Shown piece after piece: positions 1 to 7,400 of a stretch of 9,378 bases of DNA. The position numbers and the translations under genes were made by a program. Position 1 is the first letter of the stretch; every line of letters begins with the position of its first letter. This stretch comes from Candidatus Neomicrothrix sp. UBA2983 (GTDB lineage: Bacteria; Actinomycetota; Acidimicrobiia; Acidimicrobiales; MedAcidi-G1), in assembly GCA_002346745.1 (NCBI GenBank), contig DEAL01000027.1, positions 43,914 through 53,291 on the forward strand. The letters are read 5' to 3'. Below the pieces are notes generated by a model. It was not told the origin of the DNA. It made no database searches and saw only the letters and a list, made by a program, of their open reading frames with translations.

Positions 1-39
1 ACGGCAACCACGGCAACCACGGCAGCCACGGCAGCCACG
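1..39 (+). repeat. 9-bp tandem repeat in the CapA linker
   Basis: Four head-to-tail 9-bp units lie at 1-36, two reading ACGGCAACC and then two reading ACGGCAGCC, followed by a further ACG. Each unit encodes Thr-Ala-Thr or Thr-Ala-Ala in the CapA frame. The array may extend upstream of the window. It encodes a flexible linker, and because the unit is a multiple of three, changes in copy number would preserve the frame. Confidence 0.85.
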
Positions 40-1182
40 ACCACCGTCGTGCCGACCGCGACGACGTCGGCGCCACCAACGACCACGACGCTGCCGCCGC
101 CCCGCACGGCGACGCTCCTGTTCACCGGCGACCTGATCCCGCATGCGCCGGTGGTGCGGGCTGCCGAGCGGATGGCCGACGAGGCGGGTGGCGCACGGGC
201 CCACGACTTCCGGCCGCTGTTCGCCGACGTGGCCGATCGCATCGCCGGTGCCGACCTCGCCGTCTGCCACCTCGAATCGCCGCTCACCGACGACCTGTCG
301 GCGCTGTCGGGCTACCCGCGGTTCAACGGGCCGGCCGGCCTCGCCGACGACCTCGTCGACCTCGGCTACGACGCCTGCTCGACGGCCTCCAACCACTCCC
401 TCGACAACGGCTGGCTCGGCGTGCTCGCCACCCTGGCCGCCCTCGACGCGGCCGGGCTGGCCCAGTCCGGCATGGCCGCCAGCGAGGAGGCCGCCGTCGA
501 ACCGCTGCTGCTCGACGCCGCCGGGATCACCGTCGGCCTCGTGTCGGCCACCTTCGGCACCAACGGGCTGCCACGCCCCGAGGCGACACCGTGGATCGTC
601 ACCGACCTCGACGTCGACGAGCTGCTCGAGCACGCCCGGCGGGCACGGGCGGCCGGCGCCGAGTTCGTCGTCCTGGCCCTGCACTGGGGGGTCGAGTACC
701 TGAGCACGCCCACCGCCACCCAGCGGGACCAGGCCGAGTCGCTCCTGGCCGACCCCGACGTCGACCTGATCGTCGGCCACCACGCCCACGTCGTGCAGCC
801 CGTCGGCCGGGTGGGGGAGGAGTTCGTCGCCTACGGCCTCGGCAACTTCCTCTCCAACCAGTCGGCGTCGTGCTGCGCCGTCGGCGCCCAGGACGGCGTG
901 ATCGTCGAGGTGGTGCTGGAGGAGTTGCAGGGCGGAGCGGGCGACGGGACTCCGGAGGGAGAATCACGAGTCGTGGCGAGACAGGTGGTGGCGACCCCGA
1001 CACGGGTCGACCGGGCCGACGACCACCGGGTGGTGGACGTGGCGGCCGCCGTCGAGGCGGCGGTGGACGCCGGCGAGGACCCGGACGCCGACCTCGTGGC
1101 CTCGTGGTTCCGGACCGCCGAGCGGATCCTCGCCGAGGAGTTGCCCGCCGAGGTGCTCGAGGTTCGCATGGGAAGGGACTGA
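1..1182 (+). CDS. CapA/PGA_cap-family secreted metallophosphatase-like protein (5' end missing)
   Basis: The reading frame is open from base 1, so the start and any signal peptide lie upstream; 393 residues are visible (numbered here from base 1). The first ~38 are a Thr/Ala/Pro-rich linker typical of a surface or secreted protein. The CapA domain (PF09587) follows, with its motifs in order: FTGDL (metal-site Asp44), HLES (Glu92), SNHSLDNG (Asn131-His132), HWGVEY (His228) and GHHAHVVQP (His260, His263), then the family-typical YGLGNF. A short acidic C-terminal segment closes the protein. CapA is required for poly-gamma-glutamate capsule export in Bacillus, but most actinobacterial relatives have no proven substrate and no capB/capC is visible here. 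I infer an extracytoplasmic calcineurin-like phosphoesterase fold of unknown substrate. GTG at 49 is a possible start, but it lies inside the linker and would leave no signal peptide, so I prefer a partial gene. Confidence 0.9.
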   Translation, partial: TATTATTAATAATTTVVPTATTSAPPTTTTLPPPRTATLLFTGDLIPHAPVVRAAERMADEAGGARAHDFRPLFADVADRIAGADLAVCHLESPLTDDLSALSGYPRFNGPAGLADDLVDLGYDACSTASNHSLDNGWLGVLATLAALDAAGLAQSGMAASEEAAVEPLLLDAAGITVGLVSATFGTNGLPRPEATPWIVTDLDVDELLEHARRARAAGAEFVVLALHWGVEYLSTPTATQRDQAESLLADPDVDLIVGHHAHVVQPVGRVGEEFVAYGLGNFLSNQSASCCAVGAQDGVIVEVVLEELQGGAGDGTPEGESRVVARQVVATPTRVDRADDHRVVDVAAAVEAAVDAGEDPDADLVASWFRTAERILAEELPAEVLEVRMGRD

Positions 1183-1229
1183 GCGGGCACGCAGCGCAGG
1201 TGGGCGCGGGGTTGCGGCGCCCTCGGCCA

Positions 1230-1242
1230 TAGCGTGGGGGCA
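1230..1242 (+). promoter_or_regulatory. Candidate leaderless promoter of the DUF4395 gene
   Basis: TAGCGT at 1230-1235 fits the actinobacterial -10 consensus TANNNT. Its last T lies 7 bases before the A of the ATG at 1242, so the -10 box spans -12 to -7 if transcription starts on the start codon. The G-run at 1236-1240 is too close to the ATG to serve as a Shine-Dalgarno site, and no other is visible. No convincing -35 hexamer is seen at 16-18 bp spacing, which is common for leaderless actinobacterial promoters. This is a motif-based inference. Confidence 0.5.
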
Positions 1243-1760
1243 TGCCGGACGCCGCCCCATCCCGTTCGATGTCGCCCCGCTTGTTCTCGTTCCCCCATCC
1301 GGTGGACGAAGTGAGCGCACGGCTCGTCGCCACGGGGGTGGTCGCCCAGGTCGTGCTGTACCTGGCGACCGGCTGGGACCTGCTGCTGGTGCTGCTGGCC
1401 TGGGGATTCGTCGCCCGGGTCTTGACCGGACCGACGCTCAGCCCGCTGGGGCTCCTCGTCACCCGGGTGGTGCGACCGCGGCTGGGGGCCGCCCCGAGGG
1501 AGGTGCCCGGTCCGCCAAAGCGCTTCGCACAGGGCATCGGCGCCGTGCTCACCATTACGGCACTGCTCACCGTCCTGCTGGCAGACTCCGGGACGGTCGC
1601 CGCGGGGCTGCTGGTCGCGCTCCTGGTCGCTGCGTCGCTCGAGGCGTTCGCCGGGTTCTGCCTGGGCTGCTGGCTGTTCGCCGGGCTGATGCGCCTGGGC
1701 GTCGTGCCGGCCGCCACCTGCGAAGCCTGCGAGGACCTGACTCGCCCGAGGCGCGAGTAG
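1242..1760 (+). CDS. DUF4395 family integral membrane protein
   Basis: This 172-residue protein matches DUF4395 (PF14340). It has the N-terminal HPVDEVSARLVA segment, then GFVARVLTGPTLSPLG (55-70), GPPKRFAQGIGAV (90-102), and LEAFAGFCLGCW (133-144) followed by CEAC (160-163). Hydrophobic stretches near 25-43, 45-61, 97-114 and 118-150 suggest about four membrane helices. Two CxxC pairs are present: C140/C143 at the end of the last helix and C160/C163 in the short tail. The family has no established biochemical role; members are sometimes found beside thioredoxin- or rhodanese-like genes, but none is next to this one. ATG 1242 is chosen because the candidate -10 box fits it exactly; ATG 1269 is possible but has no ribosome-binding site. 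It starts 59 nt after capA and probably forms its own unit. Confidence 0.88.
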   Translation: MPDAAPSRSMSPRLFSFPHPVDEVSARLVATGVVAQVVLYLATGWDLLLVLLAWGFVARVLTGPTLSPLGLLVTRVVRPRLGAAPREVPGPPKRFAQGIGAVLTITALLTVLLADSGTVAAGLLVALLVAASLEAFAGFCLGCWLFAGLMRLGVVPAATCEACEDLTRPRRE

Positions 1761-1769
1761 CGGGGCCGA

Positions 1770-1786
1770 CCGGGTCGCCGGCCCGG
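1770..1786 (+). terminator. Possible GC-rich hairpin terminator after DUF4395
   Basis: CCGGG at 1770-1774 pairs with CCCGG at 1782-1786, extended by a T-G wobble, around a 5-nt loop. It begins 10 nt after the DUF4395 stop codon. There is no U-tract, so at most it would be an actinobacterial-style hairpin. In sequence this GC-rich, short stems are common by chance. Confidence 0.25.
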
Positions 1787-1874
1787 CACGGCGGCATCCC
1801 GCTCCCGCCCACCTACCTCGGGTGATTTCGGGAGGAACGCGCCATTCGCGCCGGGCGCGTGCGGCCCGCCCCGC

Positions 1875-1880
1875 TAGTGT
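1875..1880 (+). promoter_or_regulatory. Candidate -10 box for prs
   Basis: TAGTGT fits TANNNT and lies in the 161-nt gap between DUF4395 and prs. A start site about 7 nt downstream would give a 5' leader of roughly 35 nt before ATG 1922, with a weak purine-rich ribosome-binding site (AGGACGAGAG at 1906-1915). No clear -35 element is seen. Confidence 0.4.
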
Positions 1881-1921
1881 CGGACCGCACGGGAGTAGGC
1901 GACGCAGGACGAGAGCGCCCC

Positions 1922-2902
1922 ATGGAACTGGTCACCCACAAGACGCTCTACCTGGTCGCCGGACGGGCCAGCCGACCGCTCGCCGAGGAGATCGCCGAGG
2001 AGCTCGGCGAGAAGTTGGGCGAGCCCAACCTGGCCGAGTTCGCCAACGGTGAGATCCACTGCCGCTTCGGTGAGTCCATCCGGGGGTGCGACGCCTTCAT
2101 CATCCAGTCGCACGGCAGCTCGGACGAATCGTCCATCAACGACACCCTGATGGAGCAGCTGATCATGGTCGATGCCGCCCGTCGGGCATCGGCGAAGCGC
2201 ATCACCGCGGTCTGCCCGCACTACGGCTACGCCCGCCAGGACCGCAAGTCGTCGGGCCGGGAGCCCATCACCGCCAAGTTGGTGGCCAACATGTTCGCGG
2301 CGGCCGGTGCCAGCCGGCTGGTCGGCGTCGACCTCCATTCCGGCCAGATCCAAGGCTTCTTCGACGGCCCCGTCGACCACCTCACGGCCATGCCGGTCCT
2401 GATCGACCACCTGAGCAGCCTCGAGGGCGACCTGGTCATCGTGTCGCCCGACGCCGGCCGGGTGAAGGTCGCCGAACGCTACGCCAACCTGCTCGGGGCC
2501 GATTTGGCCATCATCCACAAGCGCCGCAGCGAGACGGCGTTCAACAGCGTCGAGGCCAAGGAGGTCGTCGGCGAGGTCGACGGCAAGGTGTGCGTGCTGG
2601 TCGACGACATGATCGACACGGCCGGCACGATCTGCGCCGCTGCCGACCAACTCACCCAGCGCGGTGCCGCCCGGGTGATCGCGGCAACCACGCACGGCGT
2701 GTTCTCCGGGCCGGCCCTCGAGCGGCTGACCGCCTCCTCGATCGAGAAGGTCATCGTCACCAACACGCTGCCGCTGCCCGACGACGCCGATCCCGACCTC
2801 GTCGAGGTGCTGTCCATCGCCCCGCTGGTCGCCCGGGCCATCGACGCCGTCTTTGAGGACACCTCGGTCAGCGAGATCTTCGGCGGCAACAACCTGGCCT
2901 GA
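1922..2902 (+). CDS. prs: Ribose-phosphate pyrophosphokinase (PRPP synthetase)
   Basis: Transfers pyrophosphate from ATP to ribose 5-phosphate to make PRPP, the cytosolic precursor of purines, pyrimidines, NAD, histidine and tryptophan. The 326-residue product equals M. tuberculosis PrsA in length and is colinear with class I enzymes. Visible signatures are FANGE (40-44), the ATP-site YARQDRK (103-109), VDLHSGQIQGFFDGPVDH (136-153) with His139, the pyrophosphate loop SPDAGR (175-180), catalytic-loop Lys200 and Arg202 (HKRRSE), and the PRPP loop VLVDDMIDTAGTI (225-237). The frame stays open upstream to a GTG at 1859, but ATG 1922 is preferred: it follows a purine-rich ribosome-binding site, gives the family length, and the 21 extra residues resemble nothing in the family. 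In many actinobacteria glmU precedes prs; here a DUF4395 gene does. It is probably transcribed from its own promoter. Confidence 0.97.
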   Translation: MELVTHKTLYLVAGRASRPLAEEIAEELGEKLGEPNLAEFANGEIHCRFGESIRGCDAFIIQSHGSSDESSINDTLMEQLIMVDAARRASAKRITAVCPHYGYARQDRKSSGREPITAKLVANMFAAAGASRLVGVDLHSGQIQGFFDGPVDHLTAMPVLIDHLSSLEGDLVIVSPDAGRVKVAERYANLLGADLAIIHKRRSETAFNSVEAKEVVGEVDGKVCVLVDDMIDTAGTICAAADQLTQRGAARVIAATTHGVFSGPALERLTASSIEKVIVTNTLPLPDDADPDLVEVLSIAPLVARAIDAVFEDTSVSEIFGGNNLA

Positions 2903-2961
2903 GCCCCCGGTCGGACCCGATCCACGGGCCCCCACCCGGTCGGCGCGCGGGATTCCGCCGG

Positions 2962-2967
2962 TAGGCT
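2962..2967 (+). promoter_or_regulatory. Candidate -10 box for the rplY-pth-mfd operon
   Basis: TAGGCT fits TANNNT and lies in the 168-nt gap after prs. Transcription from about 2974 would give a leader of roughly 97 nt before rplY. The leader contains a small hairpin (GCCGG 2997-3001 with CCGGC 3008-3012, 6-nt loop). The ribosome-binding site for rplY is weak (GCGAGAAG ending at 3062). The rest of the gap shows nothing else I can support. Confidence 0.4.
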
Positions 2968-3070
2968 TGCCGCCCGGCCGACCAGGCACTCCCTCTGCCG
3001 GCCCCGACCGGCGGCGCCCCATCCAGGCACCCCGCCACCACGCACCACGAACACGCGAGAAGCATTCCCC

Positions 3071-3775
3071 ATGGACGAGATCGTGCTCACCGCGGCCACC
3101 GGCCGCACCACCGGCACCCGGCCCAGCCGCCGCCTGCGCCGCGAGGGCAGCATCCCCGCCGTCGTGTACGGCCTCGACCAGGACCCCGTGTCCGTCACGG
3201 TCGAGTGGCCCGACCTGCGCCGGGCCATCACCACCGACGCCGGCCTCAACGCCGTCATCCAGATCGACATCGACGGCGACCGGCACATGAGCCTGGTCAG
3301 GGACGTCCAGCGCCATCCTGTGCGCCGCGACGTGCTCCACGTCGACTTCATCCGCATCGACCCGGACCAGGAGGTCGTCGTCGACGTGCCGATCGTGCTC
3401 GTGGGCGAGGCCGACGAGGTGACGAACAACGACGGCATGGTCGACCAGAACCTGTTCGCGCTCACCGTCAGCGCCGCTCCCGACAACATCCCGACCGAGA
3501 TCGAGCTCGACGTCTCGGCTCTCACGATCGGCGACTCCCTGCGGGTCGCCGACCTCGTGCTGCCGGCTGGCGTCACCACCGAGGTCGATCCCGAGGATGC
3601 CGTCGCCGTCGCCATGATCACCCGCTCCACGCTCGAGCAGCTCGCCGCCGAGGAGGCTGTCGCCGAGGAGGCCGCCGCCGCGGAGGGGGGCGAGGGTGAG
3701 GACGGCGAGGCCACCGAGGCGTCGGGCGATGACGCCGCCGGCGACGACGGCGAGGCCGGCGCCTCCGACGGGTAG
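3071..3775 (+). CDS. rplY: 50S ribosomal protein L25, general stress (CTC/TL5) type
   Basis: Binds 5S rRNA in the large subunit, at the central protuberance. This is the long CTC/TL5 form (234 residues), not the ~94-residue E. coli L25. The N-terminal RNA-binding beta-barrel (about 1-95) shows RRLRREGSIPAVVYG (20-34) and the family-typical VQRHPVRRDVLHVDF (79-93). The second TL5 domain (about 100-187) follows, with VDVPIVLVGEA and the PTEIELDVSALTIGDSL segment. Residues from about 187 onward form a low-complexity Ala/Glu/Gly/Asp tail, strongly acidic and probably disordered. Acidic C-terminal tails are common in actinobacterial members. It is the first gene of a compact run and lies 15 nt before pth, a pairing conserved widely in bacteria. 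ATG 3071 gives the usual N-terminus. Confidence 0.95.
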   Translation: MDEIVLTAATGRTTGTRPSRRLRREGSIPAVVYGLDQDPVSVTVEWPDLRRAITTDAGLNAVIQIDIDGDRHMSLVRDVQRHPVRRDVLHVDFIRIDPDQEVVVDVPIVLVGEADEVTNNDGMVDQNLFALTVSAAPDNIPTEIELDVSALTIGDSLRVADLVLPAGVTTEVDPEDAVAVAMITRSTLEQLAAEEAVAEEAAAAEGGEGEDGEATEASGDDAAGDDGEAGASDG

Positions 3776-3790
3776 CGGACGGGGCCGGTC

Positions 3791-4417
3791 GTGTTCCGGC
3801 GTTCCCGTTCCGGACGATCCACGGGCGAGCGCACCGGCGAGCCGGCTGCGCTCCTCGTCGTGGGCCTGGGCAACCCCGGGCGCGAGTACGAGGGCACCCG
3901 CCACAACGTCGGCTTCGCGGCCGTCGAGGAACTGGCCCGCCGCCACGGCGGAAGCCTGAAGCGCTCCAAGCAGGAGGCCCTCGTCGCCGAGGTCCGCATC
4001 GGCGACGAGCGCGTGGCGCTGGCCCTTCCGCAGACCTACATGAACGAGTCCGGCCGGTCGGTTGGGCAGCTGGTCCGCCGCCACGGCATCGACCAGCCGG
4101 ACCGGCTGGTCGTCGTCCACGACGAACTGGACCTCGGCCCCGGCGTGCTGCGCCTCAAGGCCGGCGGCGGCCTGGCCGGCCACAACGGGCTGCGGTCCAT
4201 TACCTCCCACCTCGGCACGCAGGACTACCTGCGGGTCCGCATCGGCGTCGGCAAGCCGCCCGACCCGCGACGCGGCGCCGACCACGTCCTGAAGCGTCCG
4301 GGGAGGGCCGAGACCACCGAGCTCGAGATCGCTGTCGCCGAGGCGGCCGACGCGGTCGAGGCGATCCTGGCCGACGGCATCGACGAGGCCATGGGCCGCT
4401 TCAACGCCCGCTTGTGA
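3791..4417 (+). CDS. pth: Peptidyl-tRNA hydrolase
   Basis: Cleaves the ester bond of peptidyl-tRNAs that have dropped off the ribosome, freeing tRNA for reuse in the cytosol. The 208-residue product has every bacterial Pth1 catalytic or binding residue: Asn28 in GLGNPG, His38 in TRHNVG (the E. coli His20 equivalent), Asn85 in TYMNESG, Asp111 in VVHDELDL (E. coli Asp93) and Asn132 in GHNGLRS. About 20 basic residues precede the LLVVGLGNPG core, where E. coli Pth has only a few. GTG 3791 is the only plausible start: the next in-frame GTG lies inside the core strand, and the L25 stop lies 18 nt upstream in the same frame. A GGACGGGG stretch at 3777-3784 could be the ribosome-binding site. mfd starts 13 nt after its stop. 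Confidence 0.96.
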   Translation: MFRRSRSGRSTGERTGEPAALLVVGLGNPGREYEGTRHNVGFAAVEELARRHGGSLKRSKQEALVAEVRIGDERVALALPQTYMNESGRSVGQLVRRHGIDQPDRLVVVHDELDLGPGVLRLKAGGGLAGHNGLRSITSHLGTQDYLRVRIGVGKPPDPRRGADHVLKRPGRAETTELEIAVAEAADAVEAILADGIDEAMGRFNARL

Positions 4418-4430
4418 CGGGCGCGCACCG

Positions 4431-7400
4431 GTGATCCTCGAGTCCCTCCCGGGGCTGCTCGATGCCGAACCCGCCCTCGACGGGACCCAGGGCCGCCGGC
4501 AGGCCACACTGGCGGTCCCCGAGCCGGCGCGGGCCGTGGTGCTGGCGTCGCTGGCGGGCCGGTCCGGTCGGTCGCCGCTCGTCGTGGCGGTCCCCACCGG
4601 CACGGAGGCCGAGCGACTGGCCGCCGACCTCGGCGCCTACCTCGGCGACGCCGACGTCGAACTCTTCCCGGCCTGGGAGACGCTTCCGTTCGAACGGGTC
4701 AGTCCGGGTGTCGAGACCATGGGGCGCCGCCTGCGGGTGCTGCACCGCCTGGCGGACCCCACCGACCCCAACGGGCGCCCGCGAGTCGTGGTGGCCTCCG
4801 GGCGTGCACTCGTCCAGCGCCTCGGGCCCGGGGCTGGTGAGCAGCCGCCGATCCGGATCGGCCCCGGCGACGAGGTCGACCAGACGTCCCTCGTCGCCGA
4901 CCTGGTCCACCTGGGCTACCGGCGCGAGTACCAGGTCGAGCACCGTGGCGAGCTCGCAGTCCGCGGCTCCATCATCGACGTCTGGCCGTCGACCGCCGAG
5001 AACCCGGTGCGCATCGACCTCTGGGGCGACGAGGTCGACCGGCTCTGCGAGTTCGCCGTGGCCGACCAGCGGGCCACCGTCCCGCGGGCCGAGGTGCTCA
5101 TCCTCCCGTGCCGCGAGGTCCTGCCCGACGACCGGGTCCGGCAGCGGGCCGAGGCGCTGCTCGCCACCGAGCCGTGGGGGAGGGAGCAGTGGCAGCGGCT
5201 CGCCGACGGCGAGTTGTTCGACGGCATGGAGTCGTGGTTGCCGTGGCTGGTCGACGACGAACGGGTCCTGTTCGACCTGCTCGACGACGACGCCCTGGTT
5301 GTGGCCGTCGAGCCACGGCGCACCCGCGACCGCATCGACGACCTCCGCGCCGAGGAGGAGGACCTGGCGGCGACGCTCGCCACCACCTGGGGGGCCGACG
5401 GCTCGGCGTTCCCGCGCCTCCACACCGAGTGGGACCGGCTCCTGGCCCACACCGGCGCGCCCCTCTGGACGATGGAGGCGGTCTCGCCCGGACCGCACGT
5501 GGACTCGGTCGCCGCCACCGGCTGGGAGACCGGTGCCGGTCGGGCCGAGACCCTGACCGCCCGGGTGAACGGCCTGCTGGCCGACGGCTACCGGCTGGTG
5601 GTCGCGGCCGACGGTGCCGGCTCGGCCGACCGGCTGGTCGAGCGCTTCGCCGCCAACGGCATCGAGTTGGCCCGTCCGGCCCTGGATGCGCCGGCGCTGC
5701 CGCCGGGCGGGTCCGTGGTCGTCGCCCCGCTGGAGCGCGGCTTCGTGCTGCCCGACAGCCGACTGGCGGTGCTCACCGAGGCCGAGGCCACCGGCCGGCG
5801 CCGCACCCGCCGCCGGACGCGGCCCCGTCGCCAGGCCGCCGTGCGCGTCTTCGAGGACCTGGCCCCCGGCGACCACGTGGTCCACGAGCAGCACGGGGTG
5901 GCCCGCTTCGCCGGCCTCGTCACCCGCACGCTGGCCGGCGTCGAGCGGGACTACCTGCTGCTCGAGTACCGCGGCGATGACCGGCTGTACCTGCCCACCG
6001 ACCAGATCGACGCCATCCGGCCCTACACGGGAGGCGAGCGGCCGTCGCTCAGCCGGATGGGCGGCGCCGACTGGCAGAAGACCCGCGCCCGGGTCCGGTC
6101 CGAGGTGGCCGAGATCGCCCAGGAACTGGTGGTGCTCTACCAGACCCGGGTCTCGGCCGACGGCCGGGCGTTCGGCGGGGACACCCCGTGGCAGCACGAA
6201 CTCGAGCAGTCCTTCCCGTTCCAGGAGACACCCGACCAGTTGGCGGCCATCACCGACGTGAAAGAGGACATGGAGCGCCCGGTCCCGATGGACCGGCTGG
6301 TGTGCGGCGACGTCGGGTTCGGCAAGACCGAGGTGGCGGTGCGGGCGGTGTTCAAGGCCGTCCAGTCCGGCTCCCAGGCGGCGGTGCTGGTGCCCACGAC
6401 CCTGTTGGCCCAGCAGCACGGCCAGACCTTCCGGGACCGCTTCGCCCCGTACCCGATCCGGGTCGAGGTGCTCAGCCGGTTCCTCTCCAACGCCGAGGCG
6501 AAGGCGGTGGTGGACGGTGTGGCCGACGGGTCCGTCGACGTCGTCATCGGTACCCACCGCCTGCTCTCCGAGGACGTCCGCTTCCGGGACCTGGGCCTGC
6601 TGGTCGTCGACGAGGAGCAGCGCTTCGGCGTCCGCCACAAGGAGGCCATCAAGCAGCTGCGGGCCCACGTCGACGTGCTGACCCTCACCGCCACCCCGAT
6701 CCCGCGCACCCTCGAGATGTCGCTCACCGGCATCCGTGACCTGAGCCTGCTCGACACGCCCCCGGCCGACCGGCAGCCGATCCTGACCTACGTCGGCGAG
6801 TACGACGAGCGGGCGGTGGTCGAGGCCATCCGCCGGGAGCTGCTGCGCGAGGGGCAGGTCTTCTTCGTCCACAACCGGGTGGCCGACATCGAGCAGGTGG
6901 CCGGCGGCCTGCGGGAACTGGTGCCCGAGGCGCGCATCGCCGTGGCGCACGGCCAGATGGACGAGGCGTCGCTGGAGTCGGTGGTACTCGACTTCTGGGA
7001 GGGCAGCCACGACGTCCTGGTCTGCACCACGATCATCGAGTCGGGGATCGACATGCCGACGGTCAACACGCTGGTCGTGGACCGTGCCGACCTGCTGGGC
7101 CTGGGGCAGATGCACCAGTTGCGGGGACGGGTCGGCCGGGCCGGGCAGCGGGCCTACGCCTACCTGTTCGTGCCGTCCGACCGCTCCCTCAGCGAGGAGG
7201 CCTACGAACGGCTCCGCACGATCGGCGAGTCGACCGAGCTGGGGTCGGGGTTCCGGATCGCCATGCGCGACCTAGAGATCCGCGGTGCCGGCAACCTGCT
7301 CGGTACCGGACAGAGCGGCCACATCGCCGCTGTCGGCTACGACCTCTACTGCCAGATGGTGAACGAGGCGGTGGCCGAACTGTCGGGTCGCCCACCGGAG

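Noticed and set aside
965..975. Inverted repeat CACGA-G-TCGTG inside capA
   Set aside because: It is short and lies within coding sequence, with no adjacent promoter or gene start, so it is probably coincidental.
1859..1921. An upstream GTG start for prs giving 347 residues
   Set aside because: The 21 extra residues have no family counterpart and would overlap the candidate -10 box; ATG 1922 gives the family-typical length.
2906..2943. A hairpin (CCCG 2916-2919 with CGGG 2925-2928) and a 9-bp direct repeat CCCGGTCGG after prs
   Set aside because: The stem is short with a bulge and no U-tract, and GC-only repeats of this length are expected by chance here. It is not strong enough to call a terminator or operator.
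1874..4603. A 909-residue open frame on the - strand
   Set aside because: It runs antisense to prs, rplY and pth, all firmly identified. Its composition is low-complexity Gly/Asp/Val/Arg without recognisable domains, as expected from GC-rich antisense shadowing.
5778..5835. Arg-rich stretch in Mfd as a possible inserted nucleic-acid-binding element
   Set aside because: A basic Arg-rich linker just before the RNA-polymerase-interacting domain is normal in Mfd proteins.
4401..7115. A 904-residue open frame on the - strand opposite mfd
   Set aside because: Its translation is repetitive (Gly/Gln/Asp/His/Arg) without motifs, and the + strand has an intact Mfd with all helicase motifs.
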